From Paenibacillus nasutitermitis (GTDB taxonomy: Bacteria > Bacillota > Bacilli > Paenibacillales > Paenibacillaceae): a stretch of 64,000 nt of DNA. The DNA lies in assembly GCF_014641075.1 (NCBI RefSeq), contig NZ_BMHP01000002.1:806001-870000 (forward strand), given 5' to 3'. Both the position numbers and the translations under genes were made by a program. Shown here piece after piece: positions 1-9,251 of this stretch (positions are counted from its first letter, which is position 1; each line of letters starts with the position of its first letter). Under the pieces are notes generated by a model. That model had not been told where the DNA came from. It searched no databases and saw only the letters and a list, made by a program, of their open reading frames with translations.

Positions 1-1342
1 CAGCGAGCGTCTTCACCAGACGCTGCTCCAGCTCCTGCTTGCGGGCGGTGAGTTTCCCGTGCTGCTCCTGCCATTTCGCATGCTCCTCGCCAAGTCTTTC
101 CACCCGGCGCTGCAGCGCTTCCTCCTGCTGGGCTGCATAACGTATTTCGTTGCGCAGCTGGGCCATGGAACTAAGCACATCAAGCAATTCGCTCTTAAGC
201 GATTCCTCAGCATCGCCTGACGCTGAAGCGGCGGTTCCCAATAACCTTGCCTCTTCATTTGCCAGCTTCGCACGAATGGTCTGAAGATCATTCTCAAGCG
301 CAGCCGCTTTGCCGCGGTACTCCGCTTCTTCCTTCGTCAGCTGGCCGATCCGCTCATTCTGTGCGGCCAGGGATGACTCCAGTTGGGAACGGTTCTGCTC
401 CAAATTGCGTTTTCGTTCTTTAAGAACTTCTCCGTAACCTTCGCATTTCTCGTAATCCTCGCTGTACTGAAGCATTGACTCATGCAGCCGGTCAAGCGCT
501 TCCTCAAGCTCCCGCAGCTTCTGCCTGTCTTTCTCCAGTAAAGCATCATGCTTGCTGACAACCGTCGATAAGGTAAGATGCTCCTCTTTCAATCGGGTCA
601 TGCGCACGCTAGCTTCGCTCCAGGAGGTGTGAACGGCTTGAATATTATGTACATACATCGATATTTCGGATGTTTTCAGCTGCTCTTTGAATTGCTTAAA
701 GCTTATTGCTTTCTCCGATTGGATACGAAGCGGCTCCACCTGGTCCTCAAGCTCCGAGACCAGGTCATGAATGCGCAGCAAATTCTGCTCGGTATCATCG
801 AGCTTCTTCTGCGCTTCGCGTTTGCGCGATTTATATTTTACGATCCCGGAGGCTTCTTCAAAAATACCCCGGCGATCTTCTGAGCGTGTGCTGAGAATTT
901 CTTCAATGCGTCCCTGTCCGATAATGGAATAGGCTTCCTTGCCGATGCCCGTATCCATAAACAATTCCGTTATGTCCTTCAGTCGGCAGGGTTGTTTGTT
1001 GATCATATATTCGCTGTCGCCGCTGCGATGGACTCGCCGGGTTACCGTCACCTCATTGAATTCCAAGGGCAGCGCATTATCTGAATTATCGAGCGTCAAC
1101 GATACTTCGCCGAAATTAACCGCTTTGCGCGCATCGCTTCCGGCAAAAATAATATCTTCCATTTTGCCGCCGCGAAGACTTTTGGCGCTCTGTTCGCCCA
1201 GCACCCAACGGATGCTGTCGCTTATATTGCTTTTGCCGCTGCCGTTAGGACCGACCACAGCCGTGATGCCTTGAACGAATTCAAGCTCCGTCTTGTCGGC
1301 AAATGATTTAAACCCTGCTAATTCAATCCTTTTCAGGAACAT
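1..1342 (-). CDS. smc: Chromosome partition protein Smc, N-terminal part (runs off the left edge)
   Basis: Smc is the ATPase core of the SMC-ScpAB condensin that organises and helps segregate the nucleoid. About 447 residues are visible. The start is the ATG at 1342, with GAGGTGAAGG as ribosome binding site, giving MFLKRIELAGFKSF, the typical Smc N-terminus. Walker A (GPNGSGKS) lies at residues 31-38 of the ATPase head. The rest of the visible part reads as a charged, Glu/Arg/Gln-rich coiled-coil arm. Hinge, second arm and C-terminal head lie beyond position 1. It follows rnc on the same strand after a 216-base gap, the usual Bacillales order rnc-smc. Confidence 0.95.
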   Translation of the reverse strand, partial: MFLKRIELAGFKSFADKTELEFVQGITAVVGPNGSGKSNISDSIRWVLGEQSAKSLRGGKMEDIIFAGSDARKAVNFGEVSLTLDNSDNALPLEFNEVTVTRRVHRSGDSEYMINKQPCRLKDITELFMDTGIGKEAYSIIGQGRIEEILSTRSEDRRGIFEEASGIVKYKSRKREAQKKLDDTEQNLLRIHDLVSELEDQVEPLRIQSEKAISFKQFKEQLKTSEISMYVHNIQAVHTSWSEASVRMTRLKEEHLTLSTVVSKHDALLEKDRQKLRELEEALDRLHESMLQYSEDYEKCEGYGEVLKERKRNLEQNRSQLESSLAAQNERIGQLTKEEAEYRGKAAALENDLQTIRAKLANEEARLLGTAASASGDAEESLKSELLDVLSSMAQLRNEIRYAAQQEEALQRRVERLGEEHAKWQEQHGKLTARKQELEQRLVKTLA

Positions 1343-1366
1343 ATCTTAGCCTTCACCTCATCGACT

Positions 1367-1375
1367 ATTGTATCA
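1367..1375 (-). promoter_or_regulatory. Extended -10 element upstream of smc
   Basis: On the minus strand the spacer between rnc and smc contains TGATACAAT, an extended -10 (TG, one base, TACAAT) ending 25 bases before the smc start. No convincing -35 is found 17 bases upstream. It suggests that smc has its own promoter besides read-through from rnc. This is an inference from a short motif. Confidence 0.4.
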
Positions 1376-1558
1376 TATTTGTCCGAAAAGGACAGGTTCA
1401 ATTGCTCGCTTGGGGGGCTATGCCGCGATGGATCTCACGGTTTCATGAGCGTTTTGCGATATGGGAAAATTTTCCCTGACTCGCCGCTTCCCGCGCAAAA
1501 AATCCCGGAACGCTTGACCAGCGACCAGGATCTTTTCGCAGCTATTGAATGAAGAGAA

Positions 1559-2251
1559 TTAGCCGGGCAGTTTGCGCCAAGCTTCCGCAGCAGCCTGCTG
1601 CTCCGCTTCCTTCTTTGTTCGTCCGACTCCAGTTCCATACAGATCATCCGCGATGTAGACTTCCACGACAAATTCGCGGTCGTGGGCAGGCCCCCGCTCC
1701 TCTGTGATCCGGTATTCGATAGGACCCATGCCGCTATGCTGGGCACGCTCCTGCAGCGTAGATTTGTAATCCTTGACGAGCATGCCGCCATCGCTGTCGA
1801 TGTGGGGGAAGATGTGGCGCGCGAGAAAATTCCGCACAGCCTCCAGCCCCTGATCGAGATAAATCGCTCCGACAAAGGATTCGAACAGATCGGCAAGCAG
1901 AGCAGGCCGAAGCCTGCCGCCGAGTTGTTCCTCACCGCGCCCAAGCATAACATGGGCGCCCAGTCCAAGCATATCCGCGAACCTTGCAAGCGATGGCTCG
2001 CACACAATCGAAGCGCGCATCCGGGTTAACTGCCCCTCCGGACGCTCCGGAAATGTCCGGTACAGAAATTCCGAAACCGTCAGCTGAAGAACGGCGTCGC
2101 CCAAAAATTCAAGCCGCTCATTATGTTCCAGCACGCTTTGACGGTGTTCATTCACATAAGAGGTGTGAGTGAACGCTTGTCTCAGCAGACGAGTTGTACG
2201 GAAACGGAGCTGCAGCCGCGATTGAAGCTCCTCAAACCTTTCAAGCTTCAT
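1559..2251 (-). CDS. rnc: Ribonuclease III
   Basis: RNase III cleaves double-stranded RNA in rRNA precursors, mRNAs and sRNA duplexes. The 230-residue product has the family signature [11 protein letters not shown] at 44-54, with metal ligands E48 and D52. The second acidic pair is D121 and E124 ([13 protein letters not shown]). A C-terminal double-stranded RNA binding domain starts near residue 157 and ends with basic, Ala-rich helix residues. Length fits the family. The start ATG overlaps the end of fabF by 11 bases, so translation is probably coupled to fabF. smc follows downstream, as in Bacillus. Confidence 0.96.
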   Translation of the reverse strand: MKLERFEELQSRLQLRFRTTRLLRQAFTHTSYVNEHRQSVLEHNERLEFLGDAVLQLTVSEFLYRTFPERPEGQLTRMRASIVCEPSLARFADMLGLGAHVMLGRGEEQLGGRLRPALLADLFESFVGAIYLDQGLEAVRNFLARHIFPHIDSDGGMLVKDYKSTLQERAQHSGMGPIEYRITEERGPAHDREFVVEVYIADDLYGTGVGRTKKEAEQQAAAEAWRKLPG

Positions 2252-3479
2252 ATTTCTTCATCACGATCGTGGCGTTATGACCGCCAAAACCGAAGGAGTT
2301 GGACAATGCGATTTGCACATCCGCCTCACGCGGCGTGTTGGGTACATAATCGAGATCGCACTCCGGATCCGGATTGTCCAGGTTAATGGTGGGCGCAATT
2401 CGGCCATTCTTCAGCGTCAGTCCCAAAATAACGGCTTCAACGCCTCCTGCGGCTCCCAAAAGATGACCGGTCATCGACTTCGTAGAACTGACTGCCAGCT
2501 TATGGGCGTGTTCACCGAATGCTTTCTTGATGGCAATGGTTTCCGAGCGGTCGCCTGCACCCGTCGACGTGCCGTGTGCATTAATATAATCGATCGCCGT
2601 CGGCTCAATATTCGCATCCTTGAGCGCTTTTACCATACAGCGGGCAGCTCCATCCGGATCCGGATCTGTCATATGGTGAGCGTCGCCGCTCATCCCATAA
2701 CCGATAATTTCCGCATAGATATGCGCTCCGCGCTGCTGTGCATGCTCCAAGGATTCAAGGACCAATACGCCCGACCCTTCGCCCATGACAAAACCGTCAC
2801 GGTCGATATCAAACGGCCTGCTTGCTTTATGCGGCTCATCGTTTCGCGTCGACATCGCGCGCATGGAGCAGAAACCGGCCATGCCGGTCGGACGGATCGT
2901 TGCCTCCGCGCCTCCGCAAATCATCGCCTCGGCATCCCCGCGCTGTATCAATTTGAAGGAATCGCCAATGGAATGGGTTCCCGTCGCACAAGCGGTAACC
3001 GCCGTGCTATTGGGACCTTTGGCTCCTGTCGTAATGGAAACCTGGCCTGAGGCCATATTGGCGATCATCATTGGTATAAAGAACGGGCTGACCCGCTTGG
3101 GCCCTTTCTCCAGCAGAATATTATGCTGGTCCTCCCAAGTGCCTAGCCCCCCGATACCTGAACCGATCATGACGCCAATCCGTTCGGCGTCCACGTTGCT
3201 GCCAATTTCCAGTCCTGAATCTTTGACTGCAAGCAGGCTGGCAACGACCGCAAACTGAACAAAACGGTCCATGCGGCGAGCTTCTTTTTTATCCACGTAA
3301 TCGTCAGGCTGGAAGTTCTTGATTTCAGCTGCAATCTGAGTCGTATACTCCGATACGTCAAACGCTTCGACATGCGAAACGCCCGACTTGCCCTGCATCA
3401 AATTCTCCCAGAACTGATCCAAATCCGAACCGAGCGAGGTCATGACCCCCATGCCCGTAACGACCACTCTCTGCTTCAT
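2241..3479 (-). CDS. fabF: 3-oxoacyl-[acyl-carrier-protein] synthase II
   Basis: FabF condenses malonyl-ACP with acyl-ACP in the elongation cycle of type II fatty acid synthesis. The 412-residue protein carries the thiolase-fold Cys-His-His triad: C164 ([10 protein letters not shown]), H302 ([11 protein letters not shown]) and H339 ([12 protein letters not shown]). The start ATG is preceded by GAGGTGAATTG. It follows acpP after a 155-base spacer and overlaps rnc by 11 bases. The order fapR-plsX-fabH-fabD-fabG-acpP-fabF-rnc resembles the Bacillus fapR-plsX-fabD-fabG-acpP-rnc block, but here fabH and fabF are also inside the cluster. Confidence 0.97.
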   Translation of the reverse strand: MKQRVVVTGMGVMTSLGSDLDQFWENLMQGKSGVSHVEAFDVSEYTTQIAAEIKNFQPDDYVDKKEARRMDRFVQFAVVASLLAVKDSGLEIGSNVDAERIGVMIGSGIGGLGTWEDQHNILLEKGPKRVSPFFIPMMIANMASGQVSITTGAKGPNSTAVTACATGTHSIGDSFKLIQRGDAEAMICGGAEATIRPTGMAGFCSMRAMSTRNDEPHKASRPFDIDRDGFVMGEGSGVLVLESLEHAQQRGAHIYAEIIGYGMSGDAHHMTDPDPDGAARCMVKALKDANIEPTAIDYINAHGTSTGAGDRSETIAIKKAFGEHAHKLAVSSTKSMTGHLLGAAGGVEAVILGLTLKNGRIAPTINLDNPDPECDLDYVPNTPREADVQIALSNSFGFGGHNATIVMKKYEA

Positions 3480-3506
3480 TCAATTCACCTCAGATGGACA
3501 ACGATA

Positions 3507-3522
3507 ATGGTTACCGTACCAT
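3507..3522. promoter_or_regulatory. Imperfect palindrome in the acpP-fabF spacer
   Basis: The plus strand reads ATGGTTACCGTACCAT, with five-base arms ATGGT/ACCAT, 28 bases before the fabF start. Just upstream on the minus strand is an AT-rich stretch (TATTATAAC) that could be a -10. It could be an operator of an internal fabF promoter. It does not match the FapR consensus I know, so the regulator is unknown. Confidence 0.25.
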
Positions 3523-3602
3523 AGTTATAATAATCTATAAAAAACGCAGGTTGCGCTTGCTCACTGGGATATACAGCTTGTGAAAGGTTAATAAGGAGAG
3601 AA

Positions 3603-3621
3603 GTCCCGCTGTGAACGGGAC
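3603..3621 (-). terminator. Hairpin after acpP, possible attenuator
   Basis: A perfect six-base stem GTCCCG/CGGGAC with a seven-base loop begins 14 bases after the acpP stop, followed by pyrimidine-rich TTCTCTCC rather than a pure T run. It could partly terminate transcription or stabilise the acpP 3' end, which would fit the need for much more ACP than FabF. Not a canonical terminator. Confidence 0.35.
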
Positions 3622-3634
3622 CCGTAAGTTTACT

Positions 3635-3868
3635 TTAGGTATGAGAAGATATGTACTTCACTACTTCTCCCACACTGGTAATTTTCTCTGCATCTTCATC
3701 AGAGATCTCCATATCGAACTCATCTTCCAGCTCCATGACTAATTCGACGACATCTAGAGAGTCAGCGCCGAGGTCGTCTTTAAACGACGCTTCAAGCGAT
3801 ACTTCTGATTCGTCAACGCCAAGGCGGTCGACAACGATGCGTTTCACACGATCAAATACATCGGACAT
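3635..3868 (-). CDS. acpP: Acyl carrier protein
   Basis: ACP carries growing acyl chains on a 4'-phosphopantetheine arm. The 77-residue acidic protein has the DSL attachment motif with Ser at residue 37 ([13 protein letters not shown]). An in-frame ATG lies 30 codons upstream, but GGAGGAGGTG sits directly before MSDVFDRV, and that length fits ACPs, so I chose 3868. It lies between fabG and fabF. Confidence 0.97.
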   Translation of the reverse strand: MSDVFDRVKRIVVDRLGVDESEVSLEASFKDDLGADSLDVVELVMELEDEFDMEISDEDAEKITSVGEVVKYISSHT

Positions 3869-3967
3869 CCGGTTCACCTCCTCCATGGTATTATACGAGA
3901 ATCTTGGACAAATTGCCATACGTCTGTCCGTGGTCCGAAAAGGGTTGAAACCGCGCAATGGAATGCG

Positions 3968-4717
3968 TTACATGTACATGCCGCCGTCCACATGAACCGT
4001 CTGTCCGGTCATGTAGGAAGCCGCGTCAGACGCCAGAAAACGAACCGCAGCCGCCACATCGGCGGGGGATCCAAGCTGGGCCAGCGGTATATCCGCCTGC
4101 AGCTTTGTTCTCATTTCTTCCGGCAGCTTGTCCGTCATTTCGGTCTCAATAAACCCCGGCGCCACGCAATTCACCGTAATCTGGCGCGAGGCCAGCTCGC
4201 GTGCAGAAGCTTTTGTCAGTCCAATCACACCAGCCTTGGCAGCCACATAATTAGCTTGCCCCGGATTGCCAAGGACGCCGACAACGGAAGAAATATTAAT
4301 AATCCGGCCGGACCGCTGCTTCATCATAGGCCGCGTTACTGCCTTGATTCCGTTAAAGACGCCCTTGAGGTTGGTTTCAATAACCTGGTCGAACTCTTCT
4401 TCCTTCATCCGCATGATTAAATTATCCCGTGTGATTCCTGCATTATTCACCAAAATATCGATGGTTCCAAACGTTTCCACGACCTGCTTGACCATCGCTT
4501 CGAATTCGGCTTGTTTTCCTACGTTAGCCTGAATCGTAATCGCGCGCCGTCCCAAGGCTTCTACAGCCTTGGCGGTCTCAGCCGCAGCTGCTTCGCCACC
4601 CGCGTAATTGATAGCCACGTCGGCGCCGCCTTCTGCAAGCGCAATGGCGATGGCCCGTCCGATCCCGCGGGATGCTCCGGTTACCAGGGCGACTTTACCA
4701 GTCAGGTTTGCAAACAT
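3968..4717 (-). CDS. fabG: 3-oxoacyl-[acyl-carrier-protein] reductase
   Basis: FabG reduces 3-oxoacyl-ACP with NADPH in fatty acid elongation. The 249-residue short-chain dehydrogenase has the cofactor motif TGASRGIG (13-20), NNAG (91-94) and the catalytic S144, Y157, K161. The ATG at 4717 is preceded by AAAGGAGCAACC; an upstream in-frame ATG has no such site. It precedes acpP by 99 bases. Unusually, 499 bases separate it from fabD upstream. Confidence 0.97.
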   Translation of the reverse strand: MFANLTGKVALVTGASRGIGRAIAIALAEGGADVAINYAGGEAAAAETAKAVEALGRRAITIQANVGKQAEFEAMVKQVVETFGTIDILVNNAGITRDNLIMRMKEEEFDQVIETNLKGVFNGIKAVTRPMMKQRSGRIINISSVVGVLGNPGQANYVAAKAGVIGLTKASARELASRQITVNCVAPGFIETEMTDKLPEEMRTKLQADIPLAQLGSPADVAAAVRFLASDAASYMTGQTVHVDGGMYM

Positions 4718-4743
4718 ATTTGGTTGCTCCTTTCTTTGGGAGA

Positions 4744-4856
4744 GGGGCTGGTGCCCCACTTACCCCCCATAGGAATACGATTAAGATTAAGATTAGGGCT
4801 GTGCCCTACATTGCCCCCTAAATCCCCCAGAGGGGGACCCCAAGGGCATCCTGCCC
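4744..4856. repeat. Cluster of four GC-rich hairpins between fabD and fabG
   Basis: Within about 115 bases there are four short inverted repeats: GGGGC/GCCCC (4744-4757), GGGC/GCCC (4796-4806), TCCCCC/GGGGGA (4823-4837) and GGGC/GCCC (4844-4856). Three copies of a six-base unit (ATTAAG/GATTAAG type) lie at about 4778-4795. No coding pattern is evident. The cluster resembles an intergenic repetitive element or a processing/pausing region rather than a normal operon spacer. Its distribution in the genome is unknown. Confidence 0.5.
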
Positions 4857-4899
4857 TCTGGACACCCGGAATGGTATAACGTTGGCGCTGCCGCATAGC

Positions 4900-5103
4900 G
4901 TGTTAGTTACAACGTGCCGGCCTCGTTTTTCGTCCCATTCGGGACCCACTATTATTCCGGTGCTCACGTGTTAAAAGATGCCCCTTCGGGGCTTGAATAA
5001 CGTTTAGTTTCGGGCTCGTGCCATTTGGCGGAGCAGGCGAAAACAGTCTGTAGAAGCGTAAGCTGCAAGCTTTCTGTAAGAAAGCTGCTTCGGAAGCATC
5101 CAC
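4900..5103 (-). other. Non-coding hairpin-rich block, candidate dispersed intergenic element
   Basis: This 200-base block holds a perfect eight-base stem AGCTTTCT/AGAAAGCT with a three-base loop (5069-5087) and a GCCCC/GGGGC hairpin near 4980. The minus strand has a 66-codon open frame starting MDASEAAFLQK, without ribosome binding site and with low-complexity composition. From memory, similar spurious ORFs recur in Paenibacillus intergenic regions, so I regard it as a possible dispersed repeat, not a gene. I cannot verify copy number here. Confidence 0.35.
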
Positions 5104-5112
5104 TTACGACCT

Positions 5113-5169
5113 TTGTACCCCGAATTTAACCGATAAAGGTATTCAAAATAAAAAAATTCAGGGGTACAA
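5113..5169. repeat. Long inverted repeat after fabD
   Basis: Arms TTGTACCCCGAATTT (5113-5127) and its near-complement ending GGGGTACAA (5154-5169) differ by one inserted base and enclose an AT-rich loop. Next to fabD lies a second stem, AACCGTT/AACGGTT. On the minus transcript these fall just after the fabD stop. No T run follows, so this is not a standard terminator; it could bound a mobile repeat. Confidence 0.5.
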
Positions 5170-5216
5170 CAGCGATCGGAAGACGTTTTCGCATGCGCAA
5201 CCGTTCTTAAACGGTT

Positions 5217-6143
5217 TTAAACTTCCACAGCCTCGATAGAGGCCGCGGAGTTGATGGAGATGATTTTTACGGTTTTATCGATTTTTTTGATCAGACCGGC
5301 CAGAACGGTGCCGGACCCGATTTCAATAAAGGTGTCAACGCCTTGCTCGATCAGGTAACGTATACTGTCTTCCCAAAGAACGGGAGAATAAACCTGCTCG
5401 GCCAACAAACGGCGTATCTCTGCCGCTTCAACCACCGGACCAGCCGTGACATTGGCAATGACTGGCATAGAAGCATCGCCCATTTGGATCGCAGACAATA
5501 CATCCGCAAGCTTCGCTGCGGCCGGTTTCATCAACGAGGAATGGAACGGTCCGCTGACTTCCAGCGGAATGACGCGCTTCGCGCCTGCTTCCTTACCCCG
5601 CTCGACAACAGCCTGTACGCCTGCCGCCGTACCGGAGATGACGATTTGTCCCGGGCAGTTTATGTTGGCCAGCTCCACTGCGGCTGTATCCGCAGTGACA
5701 GCCTTACACAGCGCATCCAGGTCTCCACGCTCCGCACCGAGCACCGCAGCCATGGCGCCCTGGCCGCTTGGTACCGCCTGCTCCATGAATTCGCCGCGCG
5801 CTCTGACCGTGCGGACCGCGTCTTCGAAGGACAGCACGCCAGCAGCAACCAACGCGCTGTATTCGCCAAGACTGTGGCCAGCTGCATAGTCAGCTTCAAT
5901 GCCCCGTGCGCGGAATGCCTCCAGCAGCGCGATGCTGACCGTAAGCAGCGCGGGCTGCGTATTTGCCGTTTGCTTAAGCGCATCGTCCGGACCTTGGAAG
6001 ATCAGATCGCTCAGCTTGAAGCCAAGCGCCTCATCCGCCCGTTCGAAGATCGCTCTTGAAGCTTCTATCGTATCAAAAGCCTCCTTGCCCATTCCAACTG
6101 CTTGCGCACCCTGACCGGGAAATACGAATGCTGTTTTGCCCAT
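5217..6143 (-). CDS. fabD: Malonyl-CoA:ACP transacylase
   Basis: FabD loads malonyl groups from CoA to ACP. The 308-residue protein has the FPGQGAQ motif at 8-14, the nucleophile S91 in GHSLGEY and the partner H201 (GPFHSSLM). I chose the ATG at 6143 because AGGAGGAGGTG precedes it and the protein then begins MGKTAFVFPGQG; an ATG nine codons upstream lacks this. It follows fabH by 69 bases. Confidence 0.97.
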   Translation of the reverse strand: MGKTAFVFPGQGAQAVGMGKEAFDTIEASRAIFERADEALGFKLSDLIFQGPDDALKQTANTQPALLTVSIALLEAFRARGIEADYAAGHSLGEYSALVAAGVLSFEDAVRTVRARGEFMEQAVPSGQGAMAAVLGAERGDLDALCKAVTADTAAVELANINCPGQIVISGTAAGVQAVVERGKEAGAKRVIPLEVSGPFHSSLMKPAAAKLADVLSAIQMGDASMPVIANVTAGPVVEAAEIRRLLAEQVYSPVLWEDSIRYLIEQGVDTFIEIGSGTVLAGLIKKIDKTVKIISINSAASIEAVEV

Positions 6144-6212
6144 GGTGATGCACCTCCTCCTATCAAGCATAAACCGAATTTACGAGGGTGATTTGACAAT
6201 AAGGCCGGTTAA

Positions 6213-7202
6213 TTACCAGACCAGTACGGAGGCTCCCCAGGTTAGCCCGCCGCCAAAGCCGACCATTACAAGGCGGTCGCCTTCATGGACGCGGCCCTGT
6301 TCAACCGCTTCAGCCAGCGCGATGGGAATCGATGCCGCTGAAACATTTCCGTAATTGTGCAGATTGATCATGCTTTTCTCTTCCGGAAGTTCCAACCGGT
6401 TAAGCGCCGACTGGATAATCCGGATATTCGCCTGATGGGGAATCAGCAAATCGATGTCGCCTTTGTCCATCCCGGCCTTGCGAAGCGCTTCTTCCGCCGC
6501 ATTTCCCATAATCCGGACAGCAAATTTGAATACCTCGCTGCCCGCCATATAAATAAAATGCTGCTTGTCGGCAATTGTCTGCGCCGTAGACGGCAGTCGC
6601 GAGCCGCCACCGCACACCTTCAGCAAATCTCCCCCTGCACCGTCCGCGCCCAGCTCGAAGGATTTAAAACCCCGTCCTTCCGGAACCGCGCCGAGCACCA
6701 CCGCACCTGATCCGTCACCGAACAGGATACAGGTATTGCGGTCGGTGTAATCCGTGATACGCGACAAACATTCTGCGCCGACAACCAGTACGTGACGGTA
6801 CATGCCCGTCGCAATCATGCTTGTTGCGGTTGCCAGTCCATAAATAAAGCCGGAGCATGCCGCAGACAAATCAAACGCCGCCGCTTTCTTGGCTCCCAAC
6901 TTATCCTGCAGCAGGCAGGCCGTGGACGGAAAATACATATCAGGCGTAATCGTCGCCACAATGATCAGGTCCAGCTCTTCAGCTGTTATTCCCGCTGCCT
7001 GGAGTGCTGCTGTTGAAGCATGGAATGCCAGATCGGAAGTCGCCTGATCCGGTGCGGCGATGCGGCGCTCACGAATTCCCGTCCGGGAAACGATCCATTC
7101 ATCGTTCGTATCCACCATTTGTTCCAGCTCATGATTCGTTAAAATACGTTCAGGCACATATTTGCCTGTTCCAAGTATGCCAACTGATGTTTGTTGCATC
7201 AT
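6213..7202 (-). CDS. fabH: 3-oxoacyl-[acyl-carrier-protein] synthase III
   Basis: FabH starts fatty acid synthesis by condensing an acyl-CoA primer with malonyl-ACP; in Bacillales it accepts branched primers. The 329-residue protein has the Cys-His-Asn triad C116 (DLSAACSGF), H256 (PHQANIR) and N286 (YGNVSAAS). The ATG lies six bases after the plsX stop, with its ribosome binding site in the plsX end, so the two genes are co-transcribed. Confidence 0.96.
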   Translation of the reverse strand: MMQQTSVGILGTGKYVPERILTNHELEQMVDTNDEWIVSRTGIRERRIAAPDQATSDLAFHASTAALQAAGITAEELDLIIVATITPDMYFPSTACLLQDKLGAKKAAAFDLSAACSGFIYGLATATSMIATGMYRHVLVVGAECLSRITDYTDRNTCILFGDGSGAVVLGAVPEGRGFKSFELGADGAGGDLLKVCGGGSRLPSTAQTIADKQHFIYMAGSEVFKFAVRIMGNAAEEALRKAGMDKGDIDLLIPHQANIRIIQSALNRLELPEEKSMINLHNYGNVSAASIPIALAEAVEQGRVHEGDRLVMVGFGGGLTWGASVLVW

Positions 7203-7208
7203 TCACTC

Positions 7209-8198
7209 TCACTTCCCGCTGATTTCAGCCGCGATTGATGGAATCAGCTGGCTTTCGATCGCTATTTTTGCCTGGCGTACGCCATTCTTGACCGCTTTGA
7301 TATCGGATGATCCGTGACACTTGATGACAAGGCCGTTTACGCCCAGCAATGGAGCGCCGCCGTGCTCTTTATAATCCATTTTTTTGCGCAGCTTCTGCAT
7401 GCTTGAACGCAAAATCGACGCGGCGATTTTGTTGACAAACGAACTGGTCAATGTTTCCTTCAAGGTACTGAACAGCATCCCTGCCGTGCCTTCCATTGTC
7501 TTCAACATAATGTTGCCGGCAAATCCGTCGCAAACGAGGACATCGCAGTTATGCGCCAGCACATCACGGGACTCCACATTGCCGATAAAATGAATCGGAG
7601 CCGCTTCCAGCAAGCTGTAAGCCGCCTTGGATAATTCATTGCCTTTCATCGCTTCTGTTCCCACATTGAGCAGACCGACACGGGGATTCTTAAGCCCCTG
7701 CACCTTGGTCCTGTAAATGCTGCCCATAATGGCATACTGCAGCAGATGCTCCGGCTTGGCATCCATATTCGCGCCCAGATCCAGCGCAAGCACGCCGACA
7801 TCATCAATTGTCGGCAGCATGTACACCAGCGCCGGCCGCTCAATGCCCTCGATTCTGCCCACAACAAGCAGTCCCGTCGTCATCAGCGCTCCAGTATTGC
7901 CGGCCGACAGCATGGCCTCCGCCTGCCCTTCCCGGACCAGTCTTCCGGCCACCACCATGGAAGAATCCTTCTTCCGGCGCACGGCCTTCACCGGTTCCTC
8001 ATCCGGTCCGATAACATCGGATGCATGGATGATCTTCACATTAGACGGCATCGTCCCTTCTATATGCTCTTCAATCCGCGGAGTGTCGCCTACCAGCAGC
8101 AGCTGTATATCCGGCCACTCCCTGGCTGCTTCCAATGCCCCTTTGACGATGAGTGCAGGCGCATGGTCGCCTCCCATCGCATCAATTGCGATCCGCAC
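7209..8198 (-). CDS. plsX: Phosphate acyltransferase PlsX
   Basis: PlsX makes acyl-phosphate from acyl-ACP, the first step of phosphatidic acid synthesis with PlsY and PlsC. The 329-residue protein starts MRIAIDAMGGDHAP, the family N-terminus, and contains LLNVGTEAMKG and LVCDGFAGNIMLK, typical of PlsX. It directly follows fapR, whose stop abuts its start, as in Bacillus. Confidence 0.96.
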   Translation of the reverse strand: MRIAIDAMGGDHAPALIVKGALEAAREWPDIQLLLVGDTPRIEEHIEGTMPSNVKIIHASDVIGPDEEPVKAVRRKKDSSMVVAGRLVREGQAEAMLSAGNTGALMTTGLLVVGRIEGIERPALVYMLPTIDDVGVLALDLGANMDAKPEHLLQYAIMGSIYRTKVQGLKNPRVGLLNVGTEAMKGNELSKAAYSLLEAAPIHFIGNVESRDVLAHNCDVLVCDGFAGNIMLKTMEGTAGMLFSTLKETLTSSFVNKIAASILRSSMQKLRKKMDYKEHGGAPLLGVNGLVIKCHGSSDIKAVKNGVRQAKIAIESQLIPSIAAEISGK

Positions 8199-8798
8199 TT
8201 AATTTCCTCCCTCGATGACCGTCTCTCCCGCGGACCGATAAATAACGAAATGGCCCTGAAATACCATTTCATCCCCCACATAAGAAAACACTTCTACTTT
8301 CGCTTTGCTCTGCCTGCCTGAAATGGAACGGACATAAGCTTTGGATATGCATTTCTCGCCCAGCTTGACTGAACGTAAAAAACGGATATCCGCAGTTGCC
8401 GTAAGCGCGATCTCATCGTTAATAACGGCGACAGCCAATGAATTGGCCTGCGCGAAAATATGATGTCCGCGAGCTATCCCGGTTCTGGAAAAAACATGTT
8501 CATTGCGTATTTCAAAAATGGATATTCCGCTTCTGTCCAGCTGCAAATCAACAATATCCCCTATTACTTCATGCAGCGGAAGGGAGCGGACCGAATCATA
8601 CGAACGCTCGGCCATCAGCTTGATGCGTTCCCTCAGTTCAGGGATGCCAAGTTCCATCCGGTCAAGCCTTACGGTCTGGATACTGACCTTCAACTGCCGG
8701 GTGAGTTCGCGATCCGTTATGAACGGGTTCTCATCAATAAGCTTTGCAAGCTGCTGGTGCCGTTGTCTTTTCGGAAGACGCTCGATAATCCGCACCAC
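8199..8798 (-). CDS. fapR: Fatty-acid and phospholipid synthesis repressor FapR
   Basis: FapR represses fatty acid and phospholipid genes and is released from DNA by malonyl-CoA. The 199-residue protein has an N-terminal helix-turn-helix ([22 protein letters not shown], 26-47 region) and a hot-dog ligand domain with [14 protein letters not shown]. The frame has a stop two codons upstream, so the start is one of two adjacent GTG codons (8798 or 8795) behind AAGGG. A possible FapR box lies in its own promoter region, consistent with autoregulation of the cluster. Confidence 0.95.
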   Translation of the reverse strand: MVRIIERLPKRQRHQQLAKLIDENPFITDRELTRQLKVSIQTVRLDRMELGIPELRERIKLMAERSYDSVRSLPLHEVIGDIVDLQLDRSGISIFEIRNEHVFSRTGIARGHHIFAQANSLAVAVINDEIALTATADIRFLRSVKLGEKCISKAYVRSISGRQSKAKVEVFSYVGDEMVFQGHFVIYRSAGETVIEGGN

Positions 8799-8879
8799 CC
8801 TTATCTATATTTTCTTTTCTTCCGGTGGATTCATTAATTGATGCCGAACTGTCAGCATGGTCAAAATTTGCATCCAGCT

Positions 8880-8897
8880 ATTATAACCTGGTCCTAA
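8880..8897 (-). promoter_or_regulatory. Candidate FapR operator overlapping a -10 element
   Basis: On the minus strand TTAGGACCAGGTTATAA (8897-8881) is an imperfect dyad that matches the FapR consensus as I recall it (TTAGTACCTGATACTAA) at 12 of 17 positions. It overlaps a TATAAT -10 at 8885-8880, about 80 bases upstream of fapR. No good -35 is seen. Position and overlap fit repression of fapR-plsX-fab by FapR. Confidence 0.5.
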
Positions 8898-8973
8898 CAA
8901 GTATATAGAAGAATCCGGCGGGAAGCAATGACAACAATTGATCGGAAGATGGCCGCGAAAATGAGAAAAAGCG

Positions 8974-9006
8974 CAAAAAAATAGCACCTCACCAAGATGA
9001 AGTACT
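8974..9006 (-). terminator. Terminator of the DUF177-rpmF operon
   Basis: Fourteen bases after the rpmF stop, the minus strand forms a nine-base stem (AGTACTTCA with TGAGGTGCT, G-T pairs allowed) around a six-base loop, followed by ATTTTTTTG. It separates rpmF from the fapR promoter. Confidence 0.7.
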
Positions 9007-9020
9007 ACTAATTAAGCGCA

Positions 9021-9194
9021 TTATTGTTTGATAATTTCTCTCGTTTTGTAATATCCGCAAACTTTGCATACCCGGTGAGCCAATTTCAACTCTCCGCATT
9101 GTTCACATTTCACCATGCCCGGCACTGCCAGTTTGAAATGCGTGCGGCGTTTGTCACGACGGGTTTTCGATGTTCTTCGTTGTGGTACTGCCAT
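9021..9194 (-). CDS. rpmF: Ribosomal protein bL32
   Basis: bL32 is a small protein of the 50S subunit. The 57-residue basic protein starts [20 protein letters not shown], the family N-terminus. It keeps the two zinc-binding CxxC pairs (CEQC and CKVC), so it is the zinc-containing form. The ATG at 9194 is preceded by AAGGAGGTGGGAAAT. It lies behind the DUF177 gene, the usual pairing. Confidence 0.97.
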   Translation of the reverse strand: MAVPQRRTSKTRRDKRRTHFKLAVPGMVKCEQCGELKLAHRVCKVCGYYKTREIIKQ

Positions 9195-9251
9195 ATTTCC
9201 CACCTCCTTAAAAGAATTCGCTAAAGGTATGCTTAACCTCGACTGAAGAGC

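Noticed and set aside
1435..2007. 190-codon minus-strand ORF
   Set aside because: It lies in another frame of rnc and has no family features; a shadow.
4903..5103. 66-codon gene in the fabD-fabG spacer
   Set aside because: No ribosome binding site, odd composition and overlap with hairpins; treated as part of a non-coding element.
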